Shown one piece after another: positions 28,201 to 40,200 of a stretch of DNA of 64,000 bases. The notes beneath the pieces are model-generated. The model saw nothing but the letters and a program-made list of their open reading frames with translations, had not been told where the DNA came from and made no database searches. Each line of letters begins with the position of its first letter. The first letter of the stretch is position 1. The position numbers and the translations under genes are program-made. Source of the DNA: JBFLYH01 sp964630235 (GTDB lineage Bacteria > Oederibacteriota > JAAXVQ01 > JAUVAV01); NCBI GenBank assembly GCA_964630235.1, contig CAZVUO010000001.1, forward strand, positions 248,001 to 312,000, written 5' to 3'.

Positions 28201-31200
28201 TGTCATAGGATTTTATTTCGCCCAGGAAGCGGTGGCTTTCCTGCCAGGCCTGCTGGAAGGACTTGACCTCGGCCCGGCTGGGCACGCGGTTGTTCACCAC
28301 CGCTTCCTGGATCGCGACCGCCTGGTTTTGCAGCTTGGCCGCCTCGATGCCGCCAGGATTCTGGGACAGCACATTTTCCATTAGGTGCAGGCCCACGGAG
28401 TACATCTGTTTATACTTCAGGGTCCCGCCTTGGGTGATATCGGCAAAACTGTAATTTTCCATGGCCACGGGGCTGGCTCGCACCACACTGGAGGCCCGCG
28501 CGAGTTCATAGTAGTTCCCCATGCTTTGCAGGACGAGCCGGAACCCTCCCCGGAAGAAATTCTGCGGCAGGATGGATTGCATCAGCACGCCGCGCCACAC
28601 GCTCCGCGCCTGGCTCAAACTGCTCAGGAAAGTGCTCTGCACGTAATTCCGGTTGACGATTTGTGGATCCAGGGTGCTCTGGAGCTTCAGCGCCAGATCC
28701 ACATTGCCGCTGTGGTCATTTAGAATTCGGCTGAGTTGCCCGTCCAGGATGCGTTGGACGATTTTGTTATCAAACCGCGGGTCCTGCATCATGTTTTTCA
28801 GGGGCTCAATCACGATTTTGTCCTTGAAGGTGTCCTGCACGGCGAAGCGCGTGGAATTGCCCACCAGTTCGGACTGCCGGTATTCACCGTTCAGTTTGAG
28901 GGCGAGACCGAGCTGGTGCTGTTGCGTCAAATCCAGCTTGGACAGATCGAGGGAGGATAAAATCTTGGTCAAGTTCCCGAGGTCTGCGCGGCCGTTGGCT
29001 GCGGCTTCCCGGCCCCACAAGGTGGTGACTTCGTTAGCACGCGCCGGGTTTTTCATGGTTTCCAAAGTCGCTTTCACCGCGCTCAAGTCCACCACCGCAT
29101 ACCGCTGGGTGGCCCAGGTGCCCTGAGGACCACCCGGCCTTCCGGAGCGGAGCAGGAGCTGGGTGAACATATCAGCCGTGAGGCGGTGCGCGCCCCGGGC
29201 CACCAGGGTCAGATCAGCCTGGAAATTCTTGCCCACCGCGGCCTGCTCGTTGAAAATGCAGACCTGCCCCCGGATCTTGCCGATGCTCTCCACGATGGTC
29301 TGAATACCGGCTTTGTCAATCTGCACGTAATCCAGGCCCCTGACCCTGCCATTGAAGGTCTCGGAGGGCATGATCCTGGCGCTCACGGGAGTGCTGCGGC
29401 CGCTGTTGAGCAGCTTGATGAATTCCGCGCCCATGTTCTTCGGCACGAAATAGCCCGCACTGCTGGCGCTGATTACGCTGACCGTGGGGATGCCGCTCAC
29501 CTTGCCGGTCATGGCTTTTATATACTGCGATACAAGCTGCATCTGGGCCGTGGGGTCGGCTTCAAAGACCAGAGCGTTGCGCCTCATCTCGATCACGGAC
29601 TTCAGGACCACGGCGTCGGCCGCGGCGAGGTCGGTCAGGATCTTTCCGCCCGTGTTGTAGATATCGCGCTGCAGGTCCAGAAGCGAGGTGCTGAGGTGGC
29701 GGGACCCGGACCCCACCTTGCTCTTCATGAGGTTTTCCAGGCCCGCGATGGTACCCGAAGCGCCCACAATCTGCGCCCCGAAGTTGCCGGCATACATGGC
29801 CGAGAGCGAGGTCTGCATGGTGGTCTGGTTGACCCGCACCGCGGCGTAGGGATCCAGGCCGGCCTTGCGCGCGGCCACCACCTGGCCCACGATGTCATTG
29901 CTGATCTGGTCGAATTGGATTTTGCCCAGATGGTCCACCGGATAGATGTAGTCGCCCTTGACCGCATAGGCGTTGAGCTCCCCGGCCTTGCCTTGCTGGC
30001 TAAAGAGGGTTTTAATGGCCGACGACACGTCCGCACCCTTGAACGTCTTGAACGCCCGCTGCGCCGCGCTGTTTAAGAACACCCCCTGCTCCGTGATCAC
30101 GATGGTCTTGGCGGCGCGGAGATTGAGTTCGGTCACGCGGGCATTGCTCAGGTCGTTGACGCGCACCACATCAAACTCACCCAGCCGGGCTTTACCGGTC
30201 TGGCGGAAGGTTTCCGCGATTTGCCGGAACCCAGCCTGGTCGAATTTCAGGGTCTTGAGAATCCCATCCACGGACTTGACCTGGGCCTCGGTAACCGCTG
30301 AAATCTTGCCGCCATGGATGGCATTGGTCTGGCTGGTGGTGGGCATATGCACCTCATCAATGCCCACCAGATTGGAGCGCTTCAGCGCCAGGTTCAGGTC
30401 CGCGTTACGGATGGCATCGTTGCGCAAATGAGCGCGCGTGGTATGGTCAAAGACCAGGGTCCTGCCGGGGTCGTTCAAGGCTTTGATCAGTTCGCCGAAA
30501 TTTCCGGTTTTTTTAGCCTGCGAGTAGAGTGTGTTGCCGTCTACCAATTCCATGCCCATGGCTTTGGCCAGATCCTGATGCGTCATCTTGGTCTTAAAGG
30601 CTTCGTTTAAATATTTATTAATGGCCGGACCATCGTCCACCAGCAGTTCGGCGCGCATGGACTGGCCTTTCAGGATATTCATCATTCCCGGGAAAAGAAT
30701 GAAGGCCAGGGTTTTTCCGCCGCCGGCCCTCAAGCCCACGTTGTTGCCCTGCAGGAACTCGGCGATCATCATTTTTTGCGAGAGCCGCAGGTCCGAGTAG
30801 CCGGTCACCCGCTCCACGACCTGTTTCATGTAGCGTTCCACCAGGGTGATGTCCGCGGCTGAGCCCTTGACGAGCTTGCCATCGCTGACCAGGCTTTCCC
30901 GCAACTTCATGAAAGCGTCAAAGAGCGCCTTGCCGCCCTGCCGGGTCAGGTCGGCTTTGGGAATTTGATCCAGAACCGACTTCAGCTGGCCGTCATATTG
31001 TTTCGCCAGGTTGTTGTATTCAGCCAGCCTGCCGTTTTTGGCCGCGTCGTTGTACACTTTCTCGTAATGCTCCTTCCAAGCCTGTTCGATGGTCTGCGTC
31101 AGGTCCGCGTTGCCCAAGGCCCGCTCGTAACGCTGCAAGTTCTGCACGTCACTGGCGTTGAGCTTCAGCTGCTGCAGCTTGGCCTGGTAGGAGGCCTCGG

Positions 31201-34200
31201 CCTGGCGGGCGTGGGTCCCCGCCTCGGTTACGGCCCGACCGCTGGCTTTGAGCTGGGTTTCGGAAGCCCCCTGGCGTTTGAGCAAAGTATGGTTGTTACG
31301 AAGTTCGATCTGCACGTCCCTCAACTTCAGCATGTTTTCGCGCAGGGTCAGCAGGTTGTTGACCTCCTGCTTCGCGGACTCGGCATCGAGCCGGTTGTTT
31401 TCCCGCACCTTGTTCTCCACCCGTTGTTTCAAATCCATGATCTGTTTAATGTCCTGCGCCCGGCCGATCTCGATCTGCTGGCTGGTCTCGGCTAGGCCTT
31501 TCCTCAGAAGAATGGTTTCGGGCAGCATGGAGGTGACCAGACCCTTGACTCCGCCGCGAGCCTGCCAGCGGGCCGCCAATTCGCCCACCCCGCGGCTAGC
31601 CGCGGGTTTGATCTCAGCCAAGCGTTCCACCCGCGCCAGTCGGTTGGTTGCCGCCTCCAGAGCCCGGGCCGCGGAACGCTGGGCACGCAGGGACGTGGCC
31701 TCGTTGTACTTGACCACTGCCTGGCTATGGGCCTGTTTGGCCGTCAGGAGCTGATGGGTGCGCTGGAGCAAGGCCTTGACATTAGCCACGGACCCCTGGG
31801 ACAGTTGCTCGCTCAAGGCGAGGGGCTTGGCTGGGGTTTCCGCACCGGATGCGGTCTTGGCCTGGCCCTGAATCTCGGCGAGCGGCTGGCCGGCCTTGGC
31901 CTTGCGCAGGTTCAAGAGCATCTCGGCCGGGTTTTGGGATGTCAAAAGCTGCTGCAGTTCCTGTAATGATAAATTCCGGGACAACTCACGGAAGGTTTGG
32001 TTCCGTGCGCGGCCGTCGCGCATGCCGCCGTCCCGCAGGGCCTGATCAAAACGTTCGCGCAGTAGGGATTCCAAACCCTTTGCGACATCCTGGCTCGACC
32101 GTCCCTGCAGTTCAGCGACCTTGTTCAAGGTGCGTTGATTGGCCTGGTATTCGGCCTGGGCCCCCTGACGATTCAACAGCTTGCTGCTGCCGCCGCGCTG
32201 CAGGTCAAATATCGTATCCAGGGCCGTTTCCAATTGGCCGGGTGTTATCTTTCCGGAAATCGGCTGGACCTGGCCTTTCAAGCCCAACCGCTCGGCCACC
32301 GCATTGTGCATCTCCTTGCCGAGGTTGATGCCGTTGTGCTCGGCCAATTGATTGAAGAATTTTTGCGCCTGCGCCTGCATGCCGTTCTTGGCCAGTGACT
32401 GCAGGCGTTTCATGCCCTTTTCTCCCTGGAAGAGTTGGCGTACCAATTCGATGGCCGGCGCCTTGCTGGTCATGGCATCCACAATGGCCTGCTTGAGCAT
32501 GGCCCGGTCGCCCCTGCCCGCCATTTCTTTCAGCGCTCTGTTCAAATTCCGCTCCAGGGTTCCGCTCCCATCCTCTTTGAGCAGGAGGTCTTTAATCCTG
32601 GCCTGGGTTTCCTGATTCCTGGCTTTTGCCAGGCTTTCCTGGGCCTGTTTGAAGCTCTCCTCCGCTGCCGCCATGCGGCGCTGGACCAAGCCCTTATTCC
32701 GAAGCATGCTGCGCACATCGCCGTCCGAGGTCAGCTTCTCGATCTGCGCGTCCAGATCCGCCAGCTCCCGTTGCGCCCGGACAGCGTCCACCCTGGCGTC
32801 CACCTGCCGCAATTGCTGTTCCAAACGTTCGGCCCGGGCTTTCAGCTCGGCGCGCTGGGGCTTGTTCAGGGTTTTTCGGGCCAGGGCTTCGGTGGTCTGG
32901 GCCAGTTCGGCTCGCACATTCACGCCTTCCAGTTCGGCCTTGGCAATCATGGCTTCAGCCCGCAGGTTGCGGGCCTCGGCCTGGAGGGACTCCAATTTGC
33001 TATCCAAAGCCTTGCGCAGGTCTGCGTTGGCCTTGGTCTTGGCCAAATCTTTGATGGCTTGCCGGGTTTCGGCCATTTGTCCCCGGTTTTGCTGGGTCCG
33101 TGTCTGGGTGTCCTGAATTTTAGCCTCTGCTTTCAAGCGCGCCACCTCGGCCTCGGCCTGTAAGCGGCCAGGCTGCGTCGTCTGGGCGCTCGCTTTTTGC
33201 ACGGCGAGTTGAACTCGTACTTCGGCCAAGGAGACGCCCAGGTTCTGGGCCAGGGCCTGCTGGGCTTTGGTGACTTCGCCTCTCAGCGCGGAAATCGAGC
33301 CGCGCGTGGCCTTGGGATTGTTCATTGCCTGCTGCAATTTCGCCTCGGCTTGTGCCACCCGGCTCTCTAAATTCCTGACCGCGGCGTCTTTTCCGCCCAC
33401 AGTCCGGCTTTCCGCGCTCCGCGGCACACCTTGGCGCGTTTGCGGCCTCGCCTCGCTTTGCGGCGCTCGAGAAGATTCTGCCGCGGACCGTTGCGCGGTC
33501 TCGGGCTTGGCAACCGCCGTCTCTCCCATGCCGGTCCGGTAGGCGCCTTCCATCGCCGGCCTGCCGATCACCGCTGAAGTCGTGAACCTGGCCGTGGTTG
33601 TGCCGGTCAGAACAGTTTTTACCGTCTGCACAGCGCCTTTCACGAATTCGCTGGTGGCTTTAAACACCCGGGTGTTACGAATGTCCGCGGTCTTAGCCAC
33701 CCCGGCCTTGGTGGTGTAGTGCACCCGTCCCTGCGCTAAATTAAGCATGGCTTTTCCCGCGTTCCGGAAAATATCAATCTGGTGGATGAAGAAGGCCTTG
33801 GCAAAAGCCAGGGCAAAGGTGGCCGCGCGAGCGGCCATACTGGACATGACCTTGCCGGGCTGAATGGCCTTATTGAGCGTCTGGGTCGGGACTTGGCCCG
33901 AACCTCTGGCGGTTAAATCGCTGAGGCGGAACTGCCTGGATTGCAGGAGATTCGCGACCTTGGCTGCGCCGCCTGTTTGGCGCAGCATGCTATTGAGCGT
34001 GCCGTGGTGATTCTGGAATTTAAGTTCCCCGAATTTCATATTATTGATATGCTGTCCCAGTTCCCGCGCCGTGAAACCCGGCTTATTCAGCGCCGCATCA
34101 ATGACATCCCCAATCTTCTGTTTGGCTAATTCGCGGGGATTGGCCGCCTGCCGCTGGATATGCTCCGTGATCTTCTTGAACACCATGTCCTCGAAGAACC

Positions 34201-37200
34201 GCTGGGCCTTGGCCCACATAGAGCGCATCATCTGGAAAGCAAAGACCACGCCGATCACGCCGCCCGCGATCACGGACACGTTCTCCACCACCACCCGGGT
34301 GCGCGAAATGTCCGCATCCAGACTGCTGATGTTCGCCAGACGGTTGATGCCGTCCGCGATCTTGTTGAAGGGTTCAATGAAGAATGTACGGAACATGTTG
34401 CCCAGGCCGTTGAGGATGGCGTCCTTGGCCAGGAGCACCATGCCAAAGACCGCGAAAGCCGGGCAGACGGCCGTAAGGGCAACCAGCACCACCAAAGCCA
34501 GATTTTCGCCCAGGGTCTTGAACAGGACGGCATACCCTATGGCCAGGCCGCCCATGATCCGGCCGAAGGTGCTGTCCAGGGCGAAATAGTCCTCTGCCAT
34601 CTGGGTGTATTGTTCGGCTAGCCACAAAATGCCCATGCTGGCGTATTTCAATATGAAGTCCACCGGGATAAATATTTTTTCCACCACCCATTTAAACCCG
34701 GCCAGGGCCTGTTCGCCGATGGACTCCCCATTGTACAAGTAGAGCCCGACCGCGGCCGGCCAGACCAGGTAATTGACGGACCAGACAAAAATAAATTCCA
34801 CGGCCTGCCAAGCTGCGGTCAGGATAAATTCCGCCGCGTAGACCACGGTCTGGATCACCGCCCAAGCGGCCAAGACCAGCGCGCCCACCGAATAGACCAT
34901 GCCCTTAAATTCATTCCACAGCTGGTTTAATAAGCCGCCGGTATAGTGAATATTCATGGCATCGTAAAGGCCGTTTTGGGTGTCCCAGAAAGAGACCCAG
35001 GCTGTGGCCACGCTGTCCGTGAACTTGTGCCAGCCGTTCTTGACCTGTTGCCAGCGTCCAGTCTCGCGCTCACCGGCCGGTGTGTAAATTTCCTTCACAC
35101 CCCGGCTGTCCAGCATGACCACTTTTCCGTCCACCAAACTCACCTGGACATCCTTGCCCAACTGCACTTGGCTCGCGCCGACCACCACCGTATTGTTTCC
35201 CTCCAGCCGGCCGCCGGCCGTGACCACGGTGGAGATGTTCACGTTGACCTCTTCGCTCAATGCTTTCGTCCGCGTATAGGTATACACGCCCGTGTCCGTG
35301 CGGCTGAGGGAAACGTTCTCGCCGGCCGCGTTTTTACCCTGCAAGGTGAAGTTCCGCTCGCTCTGCGCCACAGTGAAGACGCCGCCCTCGCCGGGCTGAA
35401 TGCGGTTGCCGGCGTCGAGTTGCCGATTTTGGGCGTTGAGGTACTGCTCCTTCATACCCAGTTCGTTCAACTGCCGTGGCGTACCCGTGGCTACAAAAGT
35501 AAAGTTGTTGTCCTTGTCCAGCGTGGCCACGCCCATGGCGCCGTTGCGGGTCTTGCCCTGCATAGACATAACGCCATTACTCTCAACAACTGTATATTTC
35601 CCATCCGAACCCATAATCTCCTTGCTGGCCGAAGCTCCTTGGTTGTAGCGCTCTGTCAGGTTGTGCTCGCGGATAACCGTGGCCTTGAGCCCGAGCGCGT
35701 CCAGTTTTTTTAGATCCGCCGTGGCCCCGAAGCTGTAGCTCCCGTCTTGGGCCAGGGTGGCAAAAGCCGTGACACCGTCATTTAGCACGCCCTGAAGCGT
35801 GCGGGAACCGTCCGCGCCCTCCACAATCGTATAGGTATTCCCCTCCCCGGCCTGGATGGTCCGGTCGCTGCCGGGCGCCGGCCCCTGATCGGCGCCAAAG
35901 AGCCGGGCCAGGAATCCGGGCGTGGCCTCTTCCTTCCAGCGCGCCGCGTCTTTTTGGTTCTGCTCCGTGAGCTTGGTGCCGTCCAGCCCCAGGGCATCCA
36001 ACTGAACCTTGGTCCCCGTCGCACCGTAAGTGACCTTGCCATCATTGGACAAGGTCACAAAGGCCGAGGCGCCGTTGGCAGTGGCGCCCTGTAGGGTCAT
36101 GGCATCGGTGCTTTCTACCACCGTGTATTCGTTGTCCTTGGCCAGGATGGTGCGCCGGCCGTCATATCCTTGACGCGAATGATTGCGCAACTCGGTGGCA
36201 TGCAGACCCAGACGGTCCAGCTTGACCAGACTGGCCGTGGCGCCGAAACTGAACTTGCCGGCCGCGTCCAGGCTGGCGAAAGCCACAGTGCCGTCAGCCA
36301 GCTTACCCTGGAGTGTATCCGCGCCGTCGCTCTCCACCACGGTATAGCGCCCCTCGCTGTCTGCCTGGATCCGACGGGAGTCGGTCCCGGCCCGGTCATT
36401 GCGGTTGGTGGTCACCAGTTCGGTTCCCCGCAGGCCCAGCCGGTCCAGCTTGCCTTCCTGAGCCGTGGCGCCAAAGCTGTATTTGCCTGTCTTCTTGTCC
36501 ACCGTGGCGAAGGCCGCGGTGCCATCGTCAAGCATTCCTTGCAGCACGAGGGATTGGCCGCTGTCCACGACGGTCCATTTTCCCTGCCGCCCCTGAATGG
36601 CCCGCGAATCCGTGCCGGCCCGGTCCGCGGCGTTGGTGTTCACCAGGTAACTGCCCCGCAGCCCCAGGGCATCGAGCTGGGCCCTGGTGCCCGTGGCGCC
36701 GAAGGTATATTTGCCGTCCGCGCCCAGGGAGACGAAGGCGTCCGCGCCGTTGGCTGTCTTCCCCTGCAGGGTATACGTCCCATCGCTGTGGATGACCGTG
36801 TATTTACCGTCAACCGTGGATTGGATCCGGCGCGAAACCGTGGCCCCGCCCCGGTCCGCGCTGTTTTGGCGGACCAGCTCTCCTGCCCTCAAGCCGAGCT
36901 CGTTCAGTTGCGAGACAGTGCCCGTGGCGCCATAGGTCAGGCGTCCCTCGGCCGAGAGGGTGGCGAAGGCATCTGCGCCGTTAGCCGTCCTGCCCTGCAG
37001 GGTGTAGACGTCCTGGCTCTCCACGGCCGTGTACTTGCCGTCCTTATCCTGGATGAGACGCGCCCCGGCCTGGCCCTCGGCTGTACTGTTCCGGAGGTCC
37101 GTAGCCCGCAATCCCAGGGCGTCCAGTTTCTCCAGGGAGGCTGTGGCGCCGAAGGTAAAGTGCCCCTCGTTGTTCAGGGTCAGGAAGGCTAGCGTACCGT

Positions 37201-40200
37201 CGGCCAGCTTGCCCTGGAGCGTCCGGGTTTCACCCGTATCCAGCACAGTATATTTGCCCTGGTCCGCGGCGATGAGCCGGGAATCAGAGCCTTTCCGATC
37301 GCTCTGGTTGTAGCGGATCAATCGCGTGGCATCCAGCCCTAAGGCGTCCAGGGTGGCTGCGTCGGCCGTGGCGCCGAAAGTGAATCGGCTGTCGCTCAAG
37401 CTCAAGAAAGCCACCGTGCCGTCCGCCAGTTTTCCCTGCAGGGTCTGGGTGTCGCCGCTATCCACCACCGTATATTTGCCCTCCACGGGCAAGATTACGC
37501 GGGACAAAGTGCCCTTGCGGTCCGCCTGGTTGTGGGCCACCAACTGGCTGGCATTCAGTCCCAGCGCGTCAAGCTGTGCCTGTGTACCCGTGGCGCCGTA
37601 GGTAAATTTTCCGTCAGGTCCAAAGGTGGCGAAGGCCTCGGCGCCGTTGGCTGTCTTGCCGCGCAGGGTGTGAGCGCCGTCGCTTTCGATGGCCGTGTAG
37701 GCACCGTCCTTACCCGGCTGAATCGCGCGCTGGCCCAGGTGGCCTTTCTGGGTCTCCGTACGCAGTCGGGAAGCATTCAGGCCCAACTGGTCCAGTTGCG
37801 CCAGGGTGCCGGCGGCGCCGAAACTAAATTTTCCCTCCTGGCCCAGGGTAACGAAGGCCGCGGCGCCGTTGGCCGTCTTGCCCTGTAGCGTCAGCGTCTC
37901 CTCGCCGTGAACCACGGTAAAGAGCATGCCCTGCTCGCTCTCCTTGCCCAGAATCTGCCGCACTGGGCTGTCCTGTTGGTTCTGTTCCAGAAGATCCTGA
38001 CAGCGCAGGCCCAGCTGGTCCAATTGCTCAACCGTGCCCGTGGCGCCAAAAGTGAATTTGCCGTCCCTGCCCTGGGTCACGAAGCCCATCGCCTCGTTGG
38101 CGGTCTTGCCTTGCAGCGTAAAGCTGCCATCGCTATCAACTACCGTGTAGTTCCCCTCGGCATTGGCCTGGATAGTCCGCTGGCCGTTGTACCCTTGCCG
38201 GGACTGGGCCAGCAGGGCCTCGGCCCGCAAGCCAAGCGCGTTGAGCTGAGCCACTGTTCCCGTGGCACCGAAAATCATCTGATTATCCTGACCCAGGGTG
38301 GCAAAAGCGGTGGCGCCGTTGGCGGTCTTGCCCTGCAGTGTGAAGCTGCCATCGCTGGACACAATGGTATACTTGCCGTCCGGACTGAGAATGCGGCGCG
38401 CTGACTCGTCGGCCTGATTGAACTGTATCATCTTGGTTGCCTGAAGCCCGAGTTGGTTGAGTTGTCCTTCCGTGCCCGTGGCCCCATAACTGAACTTGCC
38501 TTCCTCGTTGAGGGTCGCAAAAGCCGTGGCGCCATTGGCCGTCTTGCCCTGCAGCGTCAAACTGCCCTTGGTCTCCACCACCGTGTACTTGTCATCTTTT
38601 CCGGGCTGGATGGTCCGCTGAGCGTCATACCCCAGCTGGGTTTGGCGCAGTAAACCGGAGGCCTGCAAGCCCAGCTCATCCAATTGGGCGAGCGTGCCCG
38701 TGGCACCAAAGAGGAAGTCACCGTCCTTCCCCAGGGTGACGAAAGCCGTGGCGCCATTGGCCGTGAGCCCCTGAAGCGTATAGCTGCCCTCGGACAGCAC
38801 GACCGTGAATTGCTCTCCCTCCTTGGCCAGGATCTCCTTAACCGCGGCCTGGGATTGGTTCCAGGTTCTTAGTTCTCCGGCCCGCAATCCGAGCTGGTTT
38901 AATTGCTGTACCGTGCCGGTGGCGCCGTAGCTGAATTTTCCTTCCGCCGAGATGGTGGCGAAGGCCTTGGCGCCGTTGGCGGTTTCGCCCTGCAAGGTTA
39001 AGTTGCCGGCACTGTCCACGGCCGTGTAATTCCCTTCGTCGGCCAGAATGAGCTGTGCGGGGTTGTTGCCGGCCTTGTTCTGGTCCAATAAATCGCTGGC
39101 CCGCAAGCCCAGAGCGTCAAGCTGAATCAAGGATCCTGAGGCGCCGAAGGAATAGGCCCCCTCCTTGTCCAGCGTGGCGAAGGCCTTCGCGCCGTTGGCG
39201 GTATTACCCTGAAGCGTAAAGCTGTCCTCCGCCTGCACTGCCGTGAATTTTCCTTTCACGGTCTGGATTTCACGCGATACGGTCAAGCCGCCGTTATCGG
39301 CGAGGTTCTGTGTGCGGATCTCAGTGGCCCGCAGGCCCAGGGCGTCCAACTGCTCAACCGTTCCCGTGGCACCAAAGCTGTACTTGTCTCCATTGAGACT
39401 GGCAAAAGCCTGGGCCCCATTGGCTGTATATCCCTGTAAAGTGAAGGTTGTGCCGCTTTGGACGACAGTAAACTTCCCGTCCTTGCCGTAGATGTTCCGG
39501 TCCGCCGTAACACCATCCGCATCGCTATAATTCCGGGCGATGAGCGTATCCACCCTTAACGCCAGAGGCCGCAATTGCTCCTGCGTACCCGTGGCGCCGA
39601 AGGTGAAGGCACCCTTTGCGCTCCTCGTCAGGAATGCGTCCGCGCCGCTCTCGGTCTTGCCCTGCAGCGTCCAAGCCATTTCGGATTCAATGATGGTGTA
39701 TTGATCGCCGTTCACGGGCTGTATCAAGCGCCCCGCCGCATCCCGCGCATTCTGCCGGAGAAGTTCGCTGCCAAACAGGCCGAGCTGGTTGAGCTGGACC
39801 TCGGTGCCCGTGGCGCCAAAGGTGTACTTACCGTCCGCGCCCAGGGTGAGAAAAGCCTTGGCGCCATTGGCCGTATAGCCCTGAAGAGTTAGTGCCCCCT
39901 CGGATTGAATGACCGTGTATTGGTTTTGGTCAACGGCCAGAATCGTCCGATCGGCCAGATCCGCCCGGTTGTGACTCTGCAGCTCGGAAGCCCGGAGATG
40001 GATTTCATCCAGTTGTTCCCGAGTACCCGTGGCGCCGTAAGTGTACTTGCCGTCCCGTCCGAGCGTGGCAAACGCCTGTGCGCCGTTGGCTGTCCTGCCC
40101 TGCAGGGTCCGGGCGCCTTCGCTCTCGACGGCTGTAAATTTTCCATCCTTAGGCTGGATCGCCTGTTTCCCGTCGCCCGCCTGCGTCTTGGTCAGGATCT

